Below, in pieces: positions 8,627 to 16,391 of a DNA stretch of 64,000 bases. The first letter of the stretch is position 1, and each line of letters starts with the position of its first letter. Both the position numbers and the translations under genes were made by a program. This DNA comes from Streptomyces sp. T12 (GTDB taxonomy: Bacteria; Actinomycetota; Actinomycetes; Streptomycetales; Streptomycetaceae), in the NCBI RefSeq assembly GCF_028736035.1, contig NZ_CP117866.1, forward strand, positions 10,085,001 through 10,149,000. The letters are read 5' to 3'. The notes under the pieces were generated by a model. It was not told the DNA's origin, did no database searches, and saw only the letters and a list, made by a program, of their open reading frames with translations.

Positions 8627-8838
8627 CCGCCCATCGTCCTGGCCACCGAGTCGGTGACAGCGACAGACACAGGTGTCACACACGGTGTATCTCATAAATG
8701 ACCATCTGCGAGAGTTCCGCGAGAGCCTCAAAGTGATCATGTTTCCGCAGGTCGGGTTGGAACATTGCTACAGCGGTTAACGCTAGGCCGGTCTTCGACA
8801 TGCGGATGCCCGGGGAATCGCCGGCCTCCCGCAGCCGC

Positions 8839-10146
8839 TCAGCACATCGATGCCGCATTAGCTGTCACGTCATCGGAGTCGAATATCACGGCGGTATCAA
8901 CGTCTACATCCACAACGTCATGTACCGCGGGCGCTTGGACAGCGTCGTACACATCGTCAACGTCAACGACGACCGGACGGGAGGAAAGCCCGGGCTGATC
9001 CGTGAACCATTCGCCCACCAGGTCCATGACGTCGTGCAGAGCCGCCAGCGGAAAGTACTCAACCCCCCGGGTGGACAGCCATCCTTCCGTGTCGAGTCCG
9101 TCCAGGACGAACCTCTCCAGCGCTCTCGCCATACCGATGGGCAACCCTGTGATCCGTAGATGCTGCGCGGTCAGTCCGTCCTCGGCGTGCTGCCGGAGCC
9201 TGTTATAGCCGCCCCCGGAGCTGATGCCGGGCTTCACTGTGTCCTCGCCAGTCGCCGTGTCCAATCCGCTCACGACGTAGTACACGTCGTGGGGTGGGAC
9301 AGCGCCGCCGTACATCCCCGGGGGACATTGGGGGCAACCATGCTTCATCTTGTTCGGGATCAGGACGAACTCGTGCCCGGCGAAACAGACCGCCTGGTGG
9401 GGGCGTGACGCTGCTATCCACTGCGACTCGAGCACAGTGATGCCGAGGTCTTTGGCTCTCTCTGAGAGCTCCTCGAACTTGGCCAGCTTGTTGCAGGTGC
9501 CGCAGAAGTCTGGGCGGATGGCCTGACGCCCGTCCCAGCTGTCCACGTAGAACGAGTGCGAGTGGCCGCGACGGCATCTGACGTCGACGGCGTTGCGGTA
9601 CTCCTTCACCACGGTGGATCGAGTCTCACGGACGACCGCCTCGACTTTGGCGAACCCTTCCGCGTACGCAGCAGTTTTCCGACAGTCTGGGCACAAGGTG
9701 TCGACGGGCTCACGCCGCCAGGTCCTCGCGTGGGCCCCGGTTGTCTTGAAGTGGTGTCCCTTCGAGCACTTCGCCGCGAATACGACATGGCCGTCCCCGG
9801 ACTCGTCTTGCTCGTCCGTGGCGGTCAGTTCTATACCCTCGGTCTTAGCCACCGACTTCAAAACGGCCAAACACTCCGCAACCCAGCCGACGTTGCGGCA
9901 CTTCTTACACCACGGCTCGTTCGGGTCCATCCCGAAGGGCTTGCGGGTGGACAAGACGTCCCACGCGCGGACTGCGAATTCGTGACCGGCACTACACGTA
10001 ACATCCGTCCAGCCGACCAGGCTGCGCTCCTCGTCCAGCGTCCACGCCTGTCGTCGGCATGCCTGACGGAACAGGTCCATCAGTGCGTTGATGTGGACGG
10101 CGGCTTCCGTGCTCACGTCCGAGGGCTCCGGCTGGTTGCTCGTCAT
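8839..10146 (-). CDS. Four zinc ribbons fused to a GIY-YIG nuclease fold
   Basis: The start at 10146 is preferred because AAGGAGAGAG precedes it. Four repeated treble-clef-like zinc ribbons (C..GH.F, then a C..C pair) are visible: C51/C80-C83, C127/C152-C155, C191/C215-C218 and C254/C271-C274. The C-terminus (about 285-355) matches a GIY-YIG nuclease: VYYVV at 288-292, KPGIS at 305-309, the arginine at 316 and the glutamate at 344 (ARALERF). Such multi-ribbon plus GIY-YIG proteins occur in phages and mobile DNA; the ribbons probably bind DNA. The acidic Asp/Val-rich tail after residue 370 is unusual. Function unknown; it lies next to a resolvase remnant and cas3. Confidence 0.75.
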   Translation of the reverse strand: MTSNQPEPSDVSTEAAVHINALMDLFRQACRRQAWTLDEERSLVGWTDVTCSAGHEFAVRAWDVLSTRKPFGMDPNEPWCKKCRNVGWVAECLAVLKSVAKTEGIELTATDEQDESGDGHVVFAAKCSKGHHFKTTGAHARTWRREPVDTLCPDCRKTAAYAEGFAKVEAVVRETRSTVVKEYRNAVDVRCRRGHSHSFYVDSWDGRQAIRPDFCGTCNKLAKFEELSERAKDLGITVLESQWIAASRPHQAVCFAGHEFVLIPNKMKHGCPQCPPGMYGGAVPPHDVYYVVSGLDTATGEDTVKPGISSGGGYNRLRQHAEDGLTAQHLRITGLPIGMARALERFVLDGLDTEGWLSTRGVEYFPLAALHDVMDLVGEWFTDQPGLSSRPVVVDVDDVYDAVQAPAVHDVVDVDVDTAVIFDSDDVTANAASMC

Positions 10147-10172
10147 GCGGGTTTCTCTCTCCTTGTCCGTCA

Positions 10173-10262
10173 TCACGCGCGCTCCAGGTAGCGGTAGATG
10201 GTCGGTTCCCGAACACCGGCAATGGACCGTCCTCCGCTGCGGGTTTCTGCTACGAGGTGCGC
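10173..10262 (-). pseudogene. Remnant of a serine-resolvase C-terminal HTH
   Basis: The last 29 codons of a frame ending at 10173 read HLVAETRSGGRSIAGVREPTIYRYLERA. This matches the C-terminal helix-turn-helix of serine resolvases/invertases (pattern G.SI..IA..LGVSR.TVYRYL) with a three- to four-residue deletion in the turn. The rest of the recombinase is absent, so this is a scar of a lost mobile element directly downstream of cas3. Confidence 0.5.
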
Positions 10263-10323
10263 TGGCGCGGGCACAGGGTCGGCGGCTTGTCGGCCGGGTT
10301 GGCAAGCATCCGGCGGACGCGCC

Positions 10324-12603
10324 CTACTTGGGTGGCTCGATTCCTCGTTGCGGGTGATGGGGGCCGGTCCACTCGTACAGGTCACCGGCGATTTCGACCG
10401 CGTGACCGGCGCTGATCGCTGTCTCCAGTTCCTTGTGAGGGAGCGATGCCATGTGGTCCTGGAGGGCGCGGTAGGTCTCCGGGGTCGGCACTCCGCCGCG
10501 GAGTTGCCCGATGGCGTCCCGGGCGGCCTGCTGGTCCTCATGGGTGAGCTGGGAGCGGATGACGACGACGGCCACGGAGTGCTCGTTGTCGATCATGCGC
10601 ATTCTGCGGGCGACTTCCGGATAGTCCAGGTTCTCTCGCAGTGCCTCGATGACTTCTCCGGTGGCTCCGTCGGGATCCGTGGAGGAGCGTCCGGCCTGGA
10701 GCTGGTAGCGGTGCTGGTAGTAGGAGCGCAGGGTGTCCAGGTCGTCGGGGGCTGCCAGTTCCTTGCCGAAGCGGCGGGATGCTGCGGCGATGCCGGACCG
10801 GTTGTAGATCACTTGTGGCTGGAGTCCGTCGGTCGGTTCGAAGACGGTCAGGACGCTGTCTTCGGTTGGGCGGTGGCCTTCGCGGTTGATGCGTCCGGCG
10901 GCCTGCTGTTCGGACTCCGGCAGCGACCGGGCGCGGAATCCGTGCGGGAAGTCGAGGTCGACGCCGGCCTCGATCAACGACGTCGACACCAGCAGCGTGC
11001 CCAGGCCGGCCTCCAGGCGTTGTTTGGCCGTCTGGATGGTCTCCCGGCGGTGACCGCCGGTCATGCGGGTCGACAGGTGCAGCACGCCGGGACTCTCCCC
11101 GCGGCCGTCGAGCCACGTTTTGTGCACGTGGCGGGCATCCTTGGTGCCATTGACCACGACCAGGGCGTCGGTGTGCTCTGCAGCCTCGGCAGCGATGCTC
11201 CCAAGCGTCACGGCTGGGCCGGTGCGCCACTCGTACCGGACCCGGCGCAGTCGCTCGAACAGAGGTGCGGGGTTCGCGACGATCTCGCGCTGCGGCAGTC
11301 CGGTCTGCCAGGGGTTGAGCGCGGAGAGTTCCGGCTGGGTCGCCGAGGACAGCACCAGGGTCACGCCGTAGTGCTCCACGAGCTCGCGCAGCCCGGACAG
11401 GATGGGTGTCAGCAGGTTGTCGGGGAGGGCCTGGACCTCGTCCAGGACGAGGACGGAGTTCGCGATCCGGTGCAGTCGGCGGGTGGCCGAGGGGCTGTTG
11501 CCGAAGAGGCTCTCGACCAGGCGGACCGTGGTGGTCACGATGAACGGGGCGTCCCAGTTCTCCGCGGCCAGTTTCGCCCATGGGTTGGGGCGGTGGGACG
11601 TTTCGAAGGTCACGGCGGAGTGGTGTTCCAGGACCGTCCGCGGCCCGTGCTCGGAATCCAGCAGTCTGCGGTAGACCGCCGCGTTCTGTTCCGTGATCGA
11701 AATGAACGGGACCGCGACGATAACGCGCCGCAGCCCGTGCAGGGCGGCATGACGGAGCGCGAAGCCTCCCCCAGTGAACGTCTTTCCCGCACCGGTCGGC
11801 AGGTGCAGCCGGAAGACCCCGGGCTTGCCGGCGGCTGCCTCGACCGCCTCCCCGTAGATGTCCTCGCGGAGCCGGTCCAGCCATGAGGGAGCGCCGCGGC
11901 GTCGGCGCTCGGCAATCATCTCCCGGCGGCGGTTCTCGTACCGCTCCCACAACTCCGCCATGCTCACGGCCCTTTGGGGGTGCGTGCCGGGTCTGAAGTG
12001 GGCGGCGGTGTCGAGCCGGTCCGCGTCGACCACGGCCGAGTACGTCATGCGGACCAGCATCTCCACACTGGTCCGGTTGTGCGGGTCAAGCCAGTTGGGG
12101 GCAGCCGGACAGGTTCCGTCCAGGATCTCCGGCATGACCCTGGCGACGCGGCTGATCGCCTCGTCCACCTCTGCGGAGTCCCGCATCAGGGCCTTGAGCC
12201 GGACCTTGAGTTCCGACCAGGCGGGCAGGCCGGTGTGATGTCCCTCGATCACTCCGGCGAACGGTGTCAGCACCGGATGACGCCGGGCCGCCTGGGCGAA
12301 CAGGAACGCCCCGGCGTCATGGTGTGGAGGGCGGCGGACCTTGCGGCCGGTCGTGGCCTCCTCGATCAGCCCGTCCTGCCAGGCGCACGCGCCCTTACCG
12401 GTGTCGTGGTCACGTCCCAGTCGGCAGGCGAGGTCTCCGCCTCCCCAAACGTCGGCGAAGCCGCGGGCCAGCTCGCCGGTGCCGCGGGCGTGGTCTTCGT
12501 ACCAGTGCCAGACGCCCCGACGGCCGGGTGAGTGGGCCACGAGCCTGCCTTCCGGAACCGGCGCGGGCCCACTTAACGGGTCAACTACCTTGTCTTCAGG
12601 CAT
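10324..12603 (-). CDS. cas3: Cas3 helicase-nuclease, type I-C
   Basis: 759 residues from ATG 12603 (ribosome-binding site AGGAAG). The N-terminal HD nuclease keeps its metal ligands: H38, H66-D67 (RDHDTGK), HH at 94-95, the HHTGLP motif near 121-125 and a later Asp (VVDADRLD). The SF2 helicase follows with Walker A LPTGAGKT at 268-275, DEVQ at 388-391, SSAT at 419-422 and motif VI QQAAGRINR at 566-574. All catalytic motifs are intact, so the enzyme should unwind and degrade DNA recruited by Cascade. It is transcribed divergently from cas5-cas8c-cas7, whereas type I-C cas3 is normally first in the same operon. Confidence 0.96.
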   Translation of the reverse strand: MPEDKVVDPLSGPAPVPEGRLVAHSPGRRGVWHWYEDHARGTGELARGFADVWGGGDLACRLGRDHDTGKGACAWQDGLIEEATTGRKVRRPPHHDAGAFLFAQAARRHPVLTPFAGVIEGHHTGLPAWSELKVRLKALMRDSAEVDEAISRVARVMPEILDGTCPAAPNWLDPHNRTSVEMLVRMTYSAVVDADRLDTAAHFRPGTHPQRAVSMAELWERYENRRREMIAERRRRGAPSWLDRLREDIYGEAVEAAAGKPGVFRLHLPTGAGKTFTGGGFALRHAALHGLRRVIVAVPFISITEQNAAVYRRLLDSEHGPRTVLEHHSAVTFETSHRPNPWAKLAAENWDAPFIVTTTVRLVESLFGNSPSATRRLHRIANSVLVLDEVQALPDNLLTPILSGLRELVEHYGVTLVLSSATQPELSALNPWQTGLPQREIVANPAPLFERLRRVRYEWRTGPAVTLGSIAAEAAEHTDALVVVNGTKDARHVHKTWLDGRGESPGVLHLSTRMTGGHRRETIQTAKQRLEAGLGTLLVSTSLIEAGVDLDFPHGFRARSLPESEQQAAGRINREGHRPTEDSVLTVFEPTDGLQPQVIYNRSGIAAASRRFGKELAAPDDLDTLRSYYQHRYQLQAGRSSTDPDGATGEVIEALRENLDYPEVARRMRMIDNEHSVAVVVIRSQLTHEDQQAARDAIGQLRGGVPTPETYRALQDHMASLPHKELETAISAGHAVEIAGDLYEWTGPHHPQRGIEPPK

Positions 12604-12759
12604 ATTTGACTTCCTGTCGGTTATACGCTGAGATCCCAGCACACCATCACATTCACCGCGATCTGCCCTGCGTCTGTCGTGGATCGCGATGGCGCCACGA
12701 CGCTAGCGGCCAGCACTGACAACGGGCCGGTTCGGCCGGTGCATAAGGGAGGAAGACGC
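12604..12759. promoter_or_regulatory. Divergent promoter region between cas3 and cas5
   Basis: This 156-bp gap separates the cas3 start (12603) from the cas5 start (12760), so it must hold both promoters. It contains a self-complementary GGATCGCGATGG-type element and a GGCCGG-containing inverted repeat close to cas5. No clear -35/-10 pair could be assigned by eye. Confidence 0.5.
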
Positions 12760-13530
12760 ATGATGACGGGGCATAAGCGGCAGCGCGGGGAGAGGGCTGA
12801 CCGGCCCCTTTATGTGCAGGTGGAGGCGTGGGGCCCGCTGGCCTGCTTCACCCGCCCGGAACTCAAGGTCGAACGGGTTTCCTACCCGACCATGACCCCC
12901 TCGGCAGCACGCGGGCTGCTGGAGGCGATCCTGTGGAAGCCGGAAATCGCCTACCGCATCGAGCGGATCGAACAGCTCAAGCCGGTGCAGTGGACAACCT
13001 TCCGGCGCAACGAGGTCAACAACTCGGTCATTACCAAGAAGACCTACGAGGATCTGCGCGCCAACTCCGGCTACCGCTACGACGTCGCCGAGGACCGCGG
13101 GCAGCGCGTCACCGTCGCCTTGCGTGACGTCGCCTACCGCATCCACGCCACGATCAACGCCACCGACCGCTGCACCGCGCCGCTGCCGAAGTACCGCGAC
13201 CAGTTCGACCGCCGTCTCCAGCGGGGTGCCTGCTTTGAGCAACCCCACTTCGGCTGCCGCGAGTTCGCCGCCTTCTTCGGGCCCCGCGGATCAGCTGAGG
13301 GAGCCGGCGCCGTCACCCCCGCCGACCCGGCAGGCATCCCCCCGATCGACGAGATCGGACTGATGCTCCACCACATCGAGTACCTGCCCAAGGGCCAGGA
13401 GCGCTACCACTGGTTCCGCGCCCGCCTCGAACGCGGCGTCCTGCACGTCCCCGACCGCCCGCTCGATGCCGCCCAGGCGGACGGGATGCCCGGGGCCGAG
13501 GGACGTGCCTCTGCCGAAGGGGCGGCCTGA
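12760..13530 (+). CDS. cas5: Cas5c (Cas5d) crRNA endonuclease, type I-C
   Basis: 256 residues; ATG 12760 (or 12763) follows GGGAGGA. The RAMP-fold signature is clear: VERVSYPTMTPSAARGLLEA then WKPEIAYRIERI and FRRNEV. In type I-C, Cas5d replaces Cas6 and cuts the repeat with a Tyr/Lys/His triad. The Tyr is present (Y42) and the Lys is present (K144), but the position normally occupied by the adjacent His is Y145 (PLPKYRDQFDRR). The downstream GACFEQPHFGCREFAAFF block is typical. Last gene junction: stop one base before the cas8c GTG. Whether K-Y still cleaves is open. Confidence 0.94.
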   Translation: MMTGHKRQRGERADRPLYVQVEAWGPLACFTRPELKVERVSYPTMTPSAARGLLEAILWKPEIAYRIERIEQLKPVQWTTFRRNEVNNSVITKKTYEDLRANSGYRYDVAEDRGQRVTVALRDVAYRIHATINATDRCTAPLPKYRDQFDRRLQRGACFEQPHFGCREFAAFFGPRGSAEGAGAVTPADPAGIPPIDEIGLMLHHIEYLPKGQERYHWFRARLERGVLHVPDRPLDAAQADGMPGAEGRASAEGAA

Positions 13531-13531
13531 C

Positions 13532-15367
13532 GTGCTTCTGCACAGCCTCGTCCAGCACGCCGACAGCCGCGAGGACGCTGTCCCCGACTACTACCAGCGC
13601 CGCCCGGTCATGTGGCAGATCGACCTGTCCAGCAGCGGCGACAGCGAGCCGCTGATCATCGATCTGCGCCCCGCCAAGGGGGACAAGCCACGGCAGGTCA
13701 CCGCCCCCTACACCGGCCGCTCCGGTACGACCCCGCCGCCGTTCCTGCTCACCGACAGCGCACTGTACGTCCTGGCCCATCCCGGCCTGGTCAAGCAGCC
13801 GGATGGTGAGAAGGTTCCGTCGACCAGCCCGAAGGACATCACGAAGGCCCGGCAGCGGCACGCCGCCTACCGCGCGATGGTGACCTCTTGGTGCGACGAA
13901 CACCTCGGCCTTCCCCAGGCCCGCACCCTGGCCGCGTGGCTGGACAGCTACACGCCCGGCTGCTGGCCGGAGGGGATGGACCAGGCGCACCTCGTGGCCA
14001 TCAGCGTGGACGGCGCATGGATCCACGACCTGCCGCAAGCCCAAGACTGGTGGGCCCAGAAGGTCAAGAGCGCCAAGAGCGGGAAGCCGGGCAAGAGCCA
14101 GGAAGGCATCTGCCTCGTCTGCGGCGAGAGGGGATCCTTGCTGTCGACGCTCCCGGTGCCCGTCAAGGGTCTGCCCAACTCCGGGATGAACACGCAGCTG
14201 ATCTGCCTCAACCAGCCCGCCCACTACAGGGCCGGCATCAAGCAGCTCGGCGCCACCCCCGTCTGCGTGACGTGCGGAACCAAGGCCACCACCGCCCTGA
14301 ACACGCTGCTGGCTGACCCCGAGCACCGCACGTTCGCTGGCGACTCGGCCATTGTGTGGTGGACCCGCGACCCCGCCACCGAAACCGACATGTGGACCCT
14401 GGACAACCCCGACCCCACGGAGGTCGCCCAACTCATCGACGGGCTCAGCCACCCGCGCAAGGGACGCGATGCGCGGGCCGCCCTCGACGAGGACGCCTTC
14501 CACGCCGTCACCCTGAGGGTGAACACCAACCGGGTCATCGTCGCCGACTGGATCACCATCCCCGTCCCTGACCTCAAACAGCGGCTCGGAAGCTGGTTCG
14601 CCGACCAGCAGACCTGGGACGGCTGGACCGACACCTACCTCTACTGGTCGGTCTGGCGCCTAGCCCTGGCCGCCGCCCGCTGGGACAAGCGGAAAAACAA
14701 GTACATCGACACCACCGTCCCCGCACATCTACAAGCCGACCTGGCCAAAGCCGCACTCCACGGCACCCCACCGCCGGCCCACCTCCTGCCGGTCCTCATG
14801 CAGCGCATCCGCGCCGACCACCACATCGACCGACCCCGCATCGCGCTACTGCGCCTCGCTATGACCCGTACGACCACCCGTCACAAGGAGCTGTGCATGC
14901 CCCAGCTGAACATCACCTCGACTGAGCCCGGATATGTCTGCGGGCGGATCATGGCCATGCTCGAAGCAATCCAGCGCAAGGCCATGCCCAAGGTCAACAC
15001 CACCATCACCGACAAGTACCTCACCACCGCAGTGGTCTCGCCCCGAGCCGCCCTCACCCGGCTCCGCATCGGCGCACGCCCCCATCTGCGCACCATCGCC
15101 CGGACGAGCGAACCCGCGGCGAAGGCCATGGAAAACCGCATGCGGGAAGCCTTCGACCTGCTCGATACCCTCCCCGCCCACCTGAACGCCGAGCAGCAGG
15201 CCCTGTTCATCCTCGGCTACGAACACCAACGCGCCCACTCCGCACGAGCCGCCGCCGAAGCCATCAAGGCCCGGGAACTCGGCAAGGAACTCTCCGGCGA
15301 GCAGGCAGCCGACGCCCTCCCCGAAGCCGCCGAGGAAACCAGCAGCACGGACAGCACCCTCGGCTAA
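13532..15367 (+). CDS. cas8c: Cas8c (Csd1) Cascade large subunit, type I-C
   Basis: 611 residues from GTG 13532, one base after the cas5 stop, with AAGGGG upstream; the Csd1-type opening LLHSLVQHADSREDAVPDYYQRR supports this start. Two Cys pairs (CLVCGE and CVTCGT) and the segment ALNTLLADPEHRTFAGDSAIVWW match the Cas8c core. Cas8c recognises the PAM and recruits Cas3. In type I-C a Cas11 small subunit is usually translated from an internal start within the 3' part of this gene; methionine codons in the last third (for example near 14836-14896) are candidates. It belongs to the cas5-cas8c-cas7 operon. Confidence 0.94.
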   Translation: MLLHSLVQHADSREDAVPDYYQRRPVMWQIDLSSSGDSEPLIIDLRPAKGDKPRQVTAPYTGRSGTTPPPFLLTDSALYVLAHPGLVKQPDGEKVPSTSPKDITKARQRHAAYRAMVTSWCDEHLGLPQARTLAAWLDSYTPGCWPEGMDQAHLVAISVDGAWIHDLPQAQDWWAQKVKSAKSGKPGKSQEGICLVCGERGSLLSTLPVPVKGLPNSGMNTQLICLNQPAHYRAGIKQLGATPVCVTCGTKATTALNTLLADPEHRTFAGDSAIVWWTRDPATETDMWTLDNPDPTEVAQLIDGLSHPRKGRDARAALDEDAFHAVTLRVNTNRVIVADWITIPVPDLKQRLGSWFADQQTWDGWTDTYLYWSVWRLALAAARWDKRKNKYIDTTVPAHLQADLAKAALHGTPPPAHLLPVLMQRIRADHHIDRPRIALLRLAMTRTTTRHKELCMPQLNITSTEPGYVCGRIMAMLEAIQRKAMPKVNTTITDKYLTTAVVSPRAALTRLRIGARPHLRTIARTSEPAAKAMENRMREAFDLLDTLPAHLNAEQQALFILGYEHQRAHSARAAAEAIKARELGKELSGEQAADALPEAAEETSSTDSTLG

Positions 15368-15420
15368 GCCCCACCATCCCACAACCACACCACCAGACAC
15401 GGAAGGACACCAACGCAGCT

Positions 15421-16290
15421 ATGACCGCCGCACACCTGGACCCCACCCGCAAGCACGACTACGTCTTCCTCATCGACGTCAAGGACGGCAACCCCAACGG
15501 CGACCCCGACGCTGGCGGCATGCCCCGCATCGACCCCATCACCAGCCAAGGCTTCATCACCGACGTCGCCCTCAAGCGAAAGATCCGCAACGCCATCACC
15601 CTCGCCCACCAAGGCCAGCCCGGCTTCGAGATGTACGTCGAGGAGGGCGTCGCCCTCAACCCGCAGATCCAGCGCGCCTACCACGACGGCGGCGCCAAGG
15701 AAGGCGAGACCGCCACCGCCCAGCAGTGGATGATCCGCAACTTCTACGACGTTCGCCTTTTCGGCGCCGTCATGTCCGTCGGCGACCAGAAGAAGCACGC
15801 CGGCAAGGCCCGCGGCCCTATGCAGCTCACCTTCTCCCGCTCCATCGACCCCGTCACCCCGCTCGAGGCTGGCATCACCCGCGTCGCCCCCAACAAGCCC
15901 GAAGACATCGCCAACGGCAAGGTCACCGAGATGGGCAACAAGCACTACGTGCCCTACGGCCTCTATCGCGGCCACGGCTTCTACTCCGGAGCCCTCGGCG
16001 CAAAGGCCGGCGTCACTTCTGAAGACCTGGCCGCCTACTGGCAGGCCATGACCATGATGTTCGACCACGACCGGGCAGCCTCCCGAGGCGAGATGGCTAT
16101 CCGCGGCCTGTACGTCTTCTCCCACGACGACGCGTACGGGCGAGTCCCCGCTCACAAGCTGTTCGACCGGATTCGCGTCAAGCCGCTGGGCCACAGCGAG
16201 GCACGATCCTGGGACGAATACGCCGACCGGATCACTGTCGACCAGGACGGAATGCCCGAGGGCGTATCCCTCACCAGCCTGATCGATTGA
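15421..16290 (+). CDS. cas7: Cas7c (Csd2) Cascade backbone subunit
   Basis: 289 residues with the Csd2 hallmarks HDYVFLIDVKDGNPNGDPD near the N-terminus, GGMPRIDPITSQGFITDVALKRKIRN, and the later FYSGALGAKAGVTSEDL and GEMAIRGLYVF segments. Cas7 multimerises along the crRNA spacer. It lies 53 bp after cas8c on the same strand with GGAAGGA upstream. The usual next genes of a type I-C locus (cas4, cas1, cas2) are missing: the CRISPR array begins only about 100 bp after its stop. Confidence 0.96.
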   Translation: MTAAHLDPTRKHDYVFLIDVKDGNPNGDPDAGGMPRIDPITSQGFITDVALKRKIRNAITLAHQGQPGFEMYVEEGVALNPQIQRAYHDGGAKEGETATAQQWMIRNFYDVRLFGAVMSVGDQKKHAGKARGPMQLTFSRSIDPVTPLEAGITRVAPNKPEDIANGKVTEMGNKHYVPYGLYRGHGFYSGALGAKAGVTSEDLAAYWQAMTMMFDHDRAASRGEMAIRGLYVFSHDDAYGRVPAHKLFDRIRVKPLGHSEARSWDEYADRITVDQDGMPEGVSLTSLID

Positions 16291-16391
16291 TGCTGATCCT
16301 GAATCACAACATCGGCTGACGCACCCCACCGCCGCGAATAGCAGCTAAGCGCAACTCCTGAGAGTTTCGACGGAATTTGGGTAGCCGCGTT
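16291..16391 (+). promoter_or_regulatory. Possible CRISPR leader between cas7 and first repeat
   Basis: About 100 bp lie between the cas7 stop and the first repeat, noticeably more A/T-rich than the surroundings (for example AGAGTTTCGACGGAATTTGG just before the repeat). By orientation it would be the leader side, but the first repeats are as diverged as the rest, so it shows no sign of recent spacer addition. Array transcription may also continue from the cas operon. Confidence 0.45.

Noticed and set aside
8676..8801. A 41-residue ORF (MSKTGLALTAVAMFQPDLRK...) between the GIY-YIG gene and the frameshifted membrane protein
   Set aside because: Protein-like composition but no ribosome-binding site and no recognisable features; too short to support.
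10198..11886. A 562-residue plus-strand ORF opposite cas3
   Set aside because: It is the antisense shadow of cas3; all helicase and HD motifs are on the minus strand.
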